Positions 58,028-64,000 of a DNA stretch of 64,000 nucleotides are shown here, piece by piece. Location: the NCBI GenBank assembly GCA_020356105.1, contig CP070634.1, positions 3,326,898 to 3,390,897 on the forward strand, given 5' to 3'. The notes below the pieces were generated by a model. The model was not told where the DNA came from. It saw only the letters and a program-made list of their open reading frames with translations, and made no database searches. How positions within the stretch are numbered: position 1 is the first letter of the stretch; each line of letters starts with the position of its first letter. The position numbers were made by a program, and so were the translations under genes. The DNA comes from Rhodospirillales bacterium (lineage in GTDB: Bacteria; Pseudomonadota; Alphaproteobacteria; UBA8366; JADFVY01).

Positions 58028-60136
58028 ATGACGATCAGGGTCAAGCTCTATGCCGTTATCGGGTTGCTCGGCGTCCTGCTTGTCGGACTGTCGGCCTATG
58101 GCGGCCTCGACGCGCTGACACGCTGGGACGCGGCGCAGCGCGCGCAGGAGGTCAACGAGGCGACCGATCTTCTGCTCGAGGCGGCGCATGAAATTGTCGA
58201 ACGGCGGGACGCGGTTCGTCTGTCCGCCATCGGTGATGGCCATGCGCACCAGGCCGGCGCTGGGCACGACGTTTCGCGCGGCGTGCACGCGGCCGGCGAA
58301 GATCACTCCGGCGGCCACGGTGATACGACCTTCGGGCGGGCCATGGACCGCCTGCACCAGCTCGAGAGCTACCGCGGACGTGAACAGCTGATGGAGCGGG
58401 TGCACGAGACGATGCGCGAATTCGAGGCGCTGGCCCGGCGCATGGACGCGGGCTCGGATGACGAGCGGTTCGCCCTGTTGCGCGAATGGTCCGCGATCTC
58501 CGACAGGCTGCTTACACAGATCGAGGAGCTTCGCCTCGCGTCCGCCCGGGCGGCCACCGCCGACGGCATCGTCGGCGGGACGATGTCGATGCCCAAGCAC
58601 TTCACCTATGTGATCATCGATTACGCATCGCGCGAACGCGTGGCGATGGCGGAGCTCGTCGCCGACGACTTCCCGATCCCCCCGAACCAGCTGCCCGAAC
58701 TGTATTCGTGGCGCGGCCGGCTGGAGCTCGCCTGGCAGGCGCTCGAGGAGGCCGGCGCGTCGGGCGTCGGCGGCGCCGATGTCGGCGCGGCGGTCGACCG
58801 GACCCGGCAGGAATTCTTCCAGGCTTTCGAGGACGTGCGCGGTCGCGTCTTCCGGTCCGGCCTGGCCGGCGAGCCCTACCCGGTCGATCATCGGGAATGG
58901 CTGGCCGCCTCGGCGCGGGCGATCGAATCGATCCACGCGATCCAGCACGCCGTCCTGGAAGCCAGCGCGGAGCAAACAAACGTCGCCTCGCGCCGGGCGT
59001 TGCGCAACATGTTGGCCCTGTTCGCGGTCCTGAGCGTCGGCGTTGCGGGGCTCAGCGTCTCGATCATCGTCGTATCGCGCGGTGTCGTCGGTCCCGTCAA
59101 CCACATGACCCGCGCCATGACCGAGCTCGCAGGCGGCAACGTCGAGGTCGACGTTCCCGCGGCCCGTCGCGACGACGAGATCGGCCAGATGGCGCGCGCC
59201 GTCCATGTTTTCCGTGATAACGCGGTCGAAAAGGCGCAGCTCGAGGCGGAGCAGGCCGAGGCCGAGCGCCGCCGCGTCGAGGAGCGCAAGGCGGCGATGC
59301 TGCAAATGGCGGACCGCTTCGAAGGTTCGGTCAAGCAAGTCGTCGATGGCGTCTCTTCTGCGGCGACCGAGATGCAGGCGACGGCGCAGCAGCTGTCGGC
59401 GACGGCGGAGGAATCGAGCCGCCAGTCGGCGAATGTCGCGAGCGCGTCCGAGCAGGCCTCCGCAAATGTTCAGACCGTGGCGGCGACGGCCGAGGAGCTC
59501 AGCGTCTCGACCTCCGAGATCGGCCGCCAGGTCACCAAATCGGCCGAGATCGCGGCCAAGGCGGTGACCGAGGCCGAGGCGACCAACGGTACGGTGCGCG
59601 GCCTTGCCGAGGCGGCGAGCCGGATCGGCGACGTGGTCACGCTGATCAACGACATTGCCGGCCAGACCAATCTTTTGGCGCTGAACGCGACGATCGAGGC
59701 GGCGCGGGCCGGCGAGGCCGGCAAGGGCTTTGCCGTGGTCGCTCAGGAGGTCAAGAGCCTCGCCAACCAGACCGCGAGGGCGACCGAGGAGATCTCGCAG
59801 CAGATCACGTCGATCCAGGACGAGACCAGCGGCGCGGTCGGGGCGATCGAGAAGATCCGTCAGATCATCGGCGAGGTCAGCGACATCGCGACGACCATCG
59901 CCTCGGCCGTCGAGGAGCAGGGCGCCTCGACCCAGGAGATCGCCCGCAACGTCCAGCAGGCGGCGCGCGGCACGCAGGAGGTCAACGAGAACATCGGCGG
60001 GGTCAGCCGCGCCGCCGGCGAGACCGGCGCCGCATCGGGCCAGGTGCTCAACGCGGCCGAGGAAATGGCCCGCCAGTCCGAGCAGATGCGCGCCGAGGTC
60101 GAGCGCTTCCTGCACGAGATCCGGGCCGCCGGCTGA
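58028..60136 (+). CDS. Methyl-accepting chemotaxis protein with His-rich periplasmic insert
   Basis: The 702-residue chemoreceptor has a first helix (about 8-25), a periplasmic domain with six histidines in residues 72-97 ([29 protein letters not shown]), a second helix (328-349), HAMP (350-402), and a signalling domain with the conserved hairpin tip [20 protein letters not shown] and [17 protein letters not shown]. It relays ligand binding to CheA/CheW. ATG 58028 follows GGAGGAG. The His-rich stretch is absent from most chemoreceptors and suggests metal sensing; the neighbour encodes a His/Met-rich copper chaperone. The HAMP AEQ-rich region and methylation helices are intact. Confidence 0.9.
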   Translation: MTIRVKLYAVIGLLGVLLVGLSAYGGLDALTRWDAAQRAQEVNEATDLLLEAAHEIVERRDAVRLSAIGDGHAHQAGAGHDVSRGVHAAGEDHSGGHGDTTFGRAMDRLHQLESYRGREQLMERVHETMREFEALARRMDAGSDDERFALLREWSAISDRLLTQIEELRLASARAATADGIVGGTMSMPKHFTYVIIDYASRERVAMAELVADDFPIPPNQLPELYSWRGRLELAWQALEEAGASGVGGADVGAAVDRTRQEFFQAFEDVRGRVFRSGLAGEPYPVDHREWLAASARAIESIHAIQHAVLEASAEQTNVASRRALRNMLALFAVLSVGVAGLSVSIIVVSRGVVGPVNHMTRAMTELAGGNVEVDVPAARRDDEIGQMARAVHVFRDNAVEKAQLEAEQAEAERRRVEERKAAMLQMADRFEGSVKQVVDGVSSAATEMQATAQQLSATAEESSRQSANVASASEQASANVQTVAATAEELSVSTSEIGRQVTKSAEIAAKAVTEAEATNGTVRGLAEAASRIGDVVTLINDIAGQTNLLALNATIEAARAGEAGKGFAVVAQEVKSLANQTARATEEISQQITSIQDETSGAVGAIEKIRQIIGEVSDIATTIASAVEEQGASTQEIARNVQQAARGTQEVNENIGGVSRAAGETGAASGQVLNAAEEMARQSEQMRAEVERFLHEIRAAG

Positions 60137-60438
60137 TCGAGGCTCGCGCCTCCCGTCGTCCGAGGTGGATCGGGGCCGCTCCCGTTGGGGGTGGCCCCGC
60201 CGAATTCCTCACACTGTCCGGTTAGCTGGCCGCGGGCATCCCCGGTTCGAAGCGGTGTTCCGGCCCTCGCCCCGCCTCCTCCTGTCAAGGGGAAGGCCCG
60301 ATTCGTCCGTTACGACAACGCGCCATCCCTCCGCCCTGGCGCGAGAGGGCAAGGCGAGGGGAACGGGCGATGTCCCCGATGGAGCGCCGGACTCAAACCC
60401 CGTCTCTGCGGACAACGCATCCATCGGAAGGCGCGCCC
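60137..60438. other. 302-nt gap with stem-loop and degenerate GC-rich repeat
   Basis: A hairpin, GGGGCCGCTCCC / GGGGGTGGCCCC (60172-60183 with 60187-60198), follows the chemoreceptor gene and may terminate it. Further on, CCCTCCGCCCTGGCGCGAG then AGGGCAAGGCGAGGGGAAC (60327-60362) resembles a worn REP-like repeat. I see no gene; the frame content here is not protein-like. Confidence 0.45.
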
Positions 60439-60969
60439 TCACTGGGTGGCGTGGCGCGGTCCGGACGTAAGCGGGTCGACATGAAACCGGCCGCGCATGC
60501 CCGCCTCGTAATGACCGGGCACGTTGCAGGCGAACTCCAGCCGCGCGACGTTGCGGAAACTCCAGATCAGTTCCTTCGTTTCGCCCGGCTTCAGATAGAC
60601 GGCGTTGGCGTCGTCATGCAACTTCGCCATATCTTGGCCGCTCTGCATCATCTCCATCATTTCCGCGCGGTGCCGCGCCTGCAGCGCCGGCGGCCCGATC
60701 GTGAAATCATGGTCGATCTCGTCGACATTGCTGACGACGAAGCGGATCGTCTCGCCGTCCCGGATGCGCAGCGATTCGATCTGGAAGTTCATGTCGCCGG
60801 CCTTCACCGCGATGGTGCGGCTGACATCCCGCGCCTTGCCGGGCGCCCCGAACGAAAAGACATGGGCTGCTTCGCCCCCGTGTTTGCCGCCCGCGCCGGC
60901 AAGACCGGCGCCGAACGCAACAACCGATCCCAGTGCCGCAACGAACACGGCGAATCGCGCAATCAACAT
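60439..60969 (-). CDS. CopI-like periplasmic cupredoxin
   Basis: The 176-residue precursor has a signal peptide (about 1-26, ending LAGAGG) and a cupredoxin domain with the type-1 copper set His87 (DEIDHDF), Cys148, His153 and Met158 in FACNVPGHYEAGM. A Met/His-rich loop RHRAEMMEMMQSGQDM (100-115) precedes the copper strand. The layout matches CopI, a copper-tolerance protein that helps detoxify periplasmic Cu, rather than plastocyanin. ATG 60969 follows AGGGGATGGT. It is convergent with the chemoreceptor gene. An 8-mer direct repeat, CTGTCGCG, lies in its upstream region (60978-60985 and 60996-61003). Confidence 0.86.
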   Translation of the reverse strand: MLIARFAVFVAALGSVVAFGAGLAGAGGKHGGEAAHVFSFGAPGKARDVSRTIAVKAGDMNFQIESLRIRDGETIRFVVSNVDEIDHDFTIGPPALQARHRAEMMEMMQSGQDMAKLHDDANAVYLKPGETKELIWSFRNVARLEFACNVPGHYEAGMRGRFHVDPLTSGPRHATQ

Positions 60970-61582
60970 ACCATCCCCTGTCGCGAGTAAAAAATCTGTC
61001 GCGCCAGCTAGTTAGCAGAAAATTGTTAAGGCACGGTTACGCCGGCCGGCGCGATCCTCCGCAGCGCGACCCAGTTGAATGCCCGCATCCGATCGTCCGG
61101 TAAAACTTTCGCGGCGACTTTAACGATTGATTCACGGGCTATGATGAAACTTATGCGGGTATTTTGTGTATGCCGGCGCAGGAAGGCCCGTTCACGGGGT
61201 CGAGCTTGGCGAAGGGTTGAGCGGCGAGCGAAACGGCTCCTGCGCCGGCGCGATACGGGAAGGGATTGCGCCATCAGGTATTGATAGATCCTGTCCGTTG
61301 TCCCTGCGGGCCGCCGACCGATCTGGCCCGCGGGGATTCGACGCAGCGCACAACCGCTGAACGTGGCAGGGTCATGCGCTTCCTGGGCGAGTTGCGACAC
61401 GCCTGATCGTCGACCTTCCCGCGCGGCATCATGCGGCAAATTGTCGCATGTCGCAGCATGGTGCCCGGTCGAACCGGGACGTAAAGGCAAAATTAAAGAT
61501 TCCTGTGAAAGATCGTTACTCCGTTGGTATGCCCCGCTCGCGAGGGCAGGCCAGTGAACGTCGGTCTTTTCAGGAGAATGAA
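60970..61582. other. 613-nt divergent regulatory region with structured leader
   Basis: This gap between the CopI-like and binding-protein genes holds the CTGTCGCG repeat near the left gene. A perfect hairpin, CCCGGT-CGA-ACCGGG (61464-61478), is followed by ACGTAAAGGC, in the leader of the binding-protein gene, which extends at least from 61440 to 61582. The A-rich tract AAAATTAAAG (61489-61498) follows. The sequence pattern GGGACGnAAAG recalls c-di-GMP riboswitches but only partly. An antisense 154-codon frame here shows no protein character. Confidence 0.4.
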
Positions 61583-62380
61583 ATGCGTTTGAAATATGCG
61601 ATTTCCGTGATGACCCTCGCTCTTGCGTTCGGTGCCGGGAGCGCCAACGCTGCGTCCGAGGAACTCACAATCGTCGGCACCGGGGACGGAATCCCGATCC
61701 TCCAGTCTCTCGGTTCGGCATTCAGCCAGATGAACCCCGATGTGCGGGTCAACGTCCCGCCCAGCATCGGGTCCGGCGGCGGCATCAAGGCGGTCGGGAA
61801 CGAGGAGTTCATGCTTGGCCGCGTGGCGCGGCCGATCAAGGGCAAGGAGTCACATTTCGGGCTGACCTATCAGCCGATCGCGAAAGTGCCGGTGGTCTTC
61901 TTCGTCAACCCGAATGTCGGCGTGCGCAACCTGACGGCCGACCAGATCGCCGGCATCTACGGCGGCCGCATCACGAACTGGAACGAGGTCGGCGGCCCGA
62001 ACATGCGGATCAGGGTCGTTCGGCGTGAGGACGGCGACAGTTCGCTTGGCGTCCTGCGCAAGACGTTCCCCGGATTCAAGGAGCTGGCCATCACGCCGAA
62101 GGCCAAGGAGGCTCTGACCACGCAGGAGAATTTCGAATTGGTCGAGCGCAAGGGCGGAACGATCGGTTTCGGCCCGTATTCCGGCGCGGTCAAGTCGAAC
62201 GTCCAGATCCTTACGGTCGACGGCGTCGCGCCAACCGCGGCGGGTTATCCGAGCGCCACGGTTATCGCTTTGATTTATAAAGAGAAATACAACAAGGGTG
62301 CGGTCAACCAATTCCTCGGATTCGCAACGTCGCCGGCCGCGGCGGATGCGATCAGAAATGCGAATGGCCTGCCATACTGA
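61583..62380 (+). CDS. Periplasmic phosphate-type substrate-binding protein (PstS-like, PBP_2)
   Basis: The 265-residue precursor has a signal peptide ending SANAAS near residue 25 and an SBP fold opening ELTIVGTGDGIPILQSLGSAF, with the Ser/Gly ligand loop SIGSGGGIKAVG. It resembles PstS/PBP-like domains (Phosphate-binding type) but lacks pstCAB genes downstream. ATG 61583 follows AGGAG. The next gene is a chemoreceptor, so it may present a ligand for taxis rather than feed a transporter. The substrate could be phosphate, molybdate or another oxyanion. Confidence 0.78.
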   Translation: MRLKYAISVMTLALAFGAGSANAASEELTIVGTGDGIPILQSLGSAFSQMNPDVRVNVPPSIGSGGGIKAVGNEEFMLGRVARPIKGKESHFGLTYQPIAKVPVVFFVNPNVGVRNLTADQIAGIYGGRITNWNEVGGPNMRIRVVRREDGDSSLGVLRKTFPGFKELAITPKAKEALTTQENFELVERKGGTIGFGPYSGAVKSNVQILTVDGVAPTAAGYPSATVIALIYKEKYNKGAVNQFLGFATSPAAADAIRNANGLPY

Positions 62381-62398
62381 GCGCCATTCCCGGCCATC

Positions 62399-62426
62399 CT
62401 CCGGGGTTCGCTTGCGAGCCCCGGGG
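62399..62426 (+). terminator. Stem-loop terminator after the binding-protein gene
   Basis: CTCCGGGGTTCG and CGAGCCCCGGGG pair with a CTTG loop (12 pairs, two G-U), 18 nt after the stop codon. No long T-run follows, but the stem is strong and well placed. Confidence 0.6.
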
Positions 62427-62633
62427 GTGCGGCCTTTCGCCGCGACCAATGTCCCGGAACGACATTACCGCAGGATTTCTTGCGCGCCGCTTCGCGGTTT
62501 TGCGCACTCCCGCGACGGACAGGACACGGCTTCATGGCATGAGGATTGCTTATAGCGACTGGCTGGTCGCGAACCGCACGAAAGACGGGCGCAAGGTTCG
62601 CCAAGCGAGCAATAATTAAGGAGGTCATTGGTC

Positions 62634-64000
62634 ATGTCCGGCTTGCGCATGAAGATCATGATAGCCTTCCTCGGCCTGGGGGGGCTGACGATCCTCTCCC
62701 TCGGAATTGTCGTCAATTGGAAGATAGGCAATAGCACGGATCAGCAGGTGCGGCTTGTGAAGAACGTCGTCGGCGCCGAGGCCGACGAACGGCTTCGCGG
62801 CCACCTGAATATCCTCGAGGCCGAACTGGCCGACATGGCCCGGGCCAACGTTGCGGTCACGCGGAGCCTGACGCAACGCCCCGACCTTGGAATCTACCTG
62901 GAAAAGAACCATCGTGTCGCCGTGTCCCAGATCATCGAGGCGGCGTCGCAAGACGACGCCCTTGAATTCGGGCTGGTTTTCGATCTCAAGGGGCAACTTG
63001 TCGGCTCGTTCCCGGATGTGGATGGCGAGTTCGACCTCTTCGGCCGGCTGGCCGGAACCGGATTCGACCAGCGCGTCCGGCGAATTCTCGATGCGGCCGG
63101 CTCGGACATCGCGCTGATCACGAACGCGACGGTCAGGCTCAACGACGGGTTTTTCGCGAATTTCGGGTCGGGTGCACGCGCCGGCATCGAAAACGGTGCT
63201 CTTACGATGATTGCGGCGGCCCAGATCACCGACGACTTCGATGATCCGATCGGTCTCCTGGTCACCGGGCGAATCCTGAACAATGACATCGCGCCGCTCA
63301 CCAGCCTGAACGAGATGACAGGGTCCGCATACGCCATCTACCTCGACACGGTTCCGATCTCGAGCGCCGGTTTCGAGGGCGCCGCTCCCCACTTGCCGAG
63401 GGGCGTGCGCGATGCGCTCAACCAGTCCGCCGCGACCGACCCTGTGCTGAATCCGACCGTGGGTCGATACCTGACCGCGTGCACGCCAATCCGGTCGGAT
63501 GGCGCGCTGCTCGGCGCCACCCTGTGTACCGCCAACCTCCAATCGGAGATACTCAAGGCGCAGGATCGCATGGCGGCGTTCGGCATAGATACCAGGAAGT
63601 CTGTTCAGTTTTCGATCGTGATTGTCGGGGTGATCGCGCTGATCTTGATCGGCCTCGTTTCCCTCTTGATCGCGACCAGGATTTCGGCGCCCCTGCGGGC
63701 GATGACCATGGCCATGCAGCACCTGGCCGGCGGCAACACGGACGTCGACATTCCGGCCGCGACCGGCACCGACGAGGTGGCCGACATGGCCCGCGCCGTG
63801 GCGGTGTTCAGGGAAAGCATGCTCCGCAATGACGAACTGCAGGCCATGCAGGCCGAGGAACGTCGGGCCAAGGAGGAACGCGCGGAGCGGATCGCCGGGC
63901 TGAGCGGCGGCTTCGATGCCAAGGCCCGCGAGGTCTTGCAGACGGTCTCGTCGGCCGCCACCGAATTGCGGCAGACCGCTGAGAGCATGTCGGCGATCGC
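62634..64000 (+). CDS. Methyl-accepting chemotaxis protein, 3' end outside window
   Basis: The reading frame is open from ATG 62634 to the window edge (455 complete codons, no stop). It has AAGGAGGT upstream. The N-terminus is SGLRMKIMIAFLGLGGLTIL (first helix), then a large periplasmic domain of about 290 residues with helical and beta character, a second helix (IVIVGVIALILIGLVSLLIATRI) at about 325-347, a HAMP region (about 347-400), and the start of a signalling domain (QTVSSAATELRQTAESM). It is a chemoreceptor with a dCache-like or helical sensor and pairs with the binding protein upstream. The last third is outside the window. Confidence 0.85.
   Translation, partial: MSGLRMKIMIAFLGLGGLTILSLGIVVNWKIGNSTDQQVRLVKNVVGAEADERLRGHLNILEAELADMARANVAVTRSLTQRPDLGIYLEKNHRVAVSQIIEAASQDDALEFGLVFDLKGQLVGSFPDVDGEFDLFGRLAGTGFDQRVRRILDAAGSDIALITNATVRLNDGFFANFGSGARAGIENGALTMIAAAQITDDFDDPIGLLVTGRILNNDIAPLTSLNEMTGSAYAIYLDTVPISSAGFEGAAPHLPRGVRDALNQSAATDPVLNPTVGRYLTACTPIRSDGALLGATLCTANLQSEILKAQDRMAAFGIDTRKSVQFSIVIVGVIALILIGLVSLLIATRISAPLRAMTMAMQHLAGGNTDVDIPAATGTDEVADMARAVAVFRESMLRNDELQAMQAEERRAKEERAERIAGLSGGFDAKAREVLQTVSSAATELRQTAESMSAI

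Noticed and set aside
61026..61490. A 154-codon minus-strand frame in the gap before the binding protein
   Set aside because: It is arginine-rich without domain features and covers a likely regulatory leader; it reads as antisense GC-rich shadow.

Overview
The window is a GC-rich bacterial chromosome segment from an alphaproteobacterium, most likely of the Rhodospirillales or a related deep branch. The evidence is a petABC cytochrome bc1 operon, a DUF1285-Nudix-cca cluster, a PetP/PetR-like MarR/OmpR pair beside ilvE, a polyhydroxyalkanoate phasin, and a uvrC-pgsA-molybdopterin cluster. I see no rRNA, tRNA, insertion sequence, prophage or CRISPR array. Gene density is high, with many 1-4 nt stop/start overlaps.

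Layout. 1-3.9 kb: redox and quinone-stress genes (DoxX, pirin, glutathionyl-hydroquinone reductase, WrbA) facing a divergent LysR gene. 4-6.4 kb: a secreted cytochrome P460-like protein, a porin behind an AT-rich leader, and a small lipoprotein. 6.5-13.4 kb: a MoxR-DUF58-BatA/DUF4159-membrane protein operon. 13.4-17 kb: DUF1285, Nudix and cca, then two paralogous secreted proteins. 17-23 kb: hemF, trmL, petABC, mtnP and a VOC protein. 23-31.4 kb, minus strand: a dienelactone hydrolase, ychF, pth, rplY, prs, a creatinase-like M24 protein, pgeF, midA and lgt. 31.5-35.7 kb, plus strand: ubiK, ybjN, proC, a YbaK-type deacylase, a TetR-like protein, a phasin and csaA. 35.7-39.4 kb: an EnvZ-like kinase, PetR, PetP and ilvE. 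39.4-45.5 kb: a membrane protein, moaE, moaD, moeA, mobB, pgsA and uvrC. 45.9-49 kb: a coupled operon of two DUF1538 membrane proteins, a PII-like protein, a CBS protein and a pteridine-reductase-like SDR. 49-53 kb: a Kef-type antiporter and uvrB. 53.3-57 kb: a FecR-like protein and a CHASE2 sensor kinase. 57-61 kb: a PCu(A)C copper chaperone, a chemoreceptor with a His-rich periplasmic insert, and a CopI-like cupredoxin. 61-64 kb: an orphan periplasmic phosphate-type binding protein and a chemoreceptor cut by the window edge.

Most of the window is housekeeping: translation quality control, haem and bc1 respiration, molybdenum cofactor, DNA repair and lipoprotein processing. The least described parts are the DUF1538/PII/CBS operon, the copper-protein/chemoreceptor cluster with a candidate sigma-54 promoter, the repeated TGCANCGCAAC motif around the phasin promoter, the paralogous secreted pair between cca and hemF, and the AT-rich uvrC upstream region with DnaA-box-like sequences. 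Functions are inferred by reading motifs; no database search was run.
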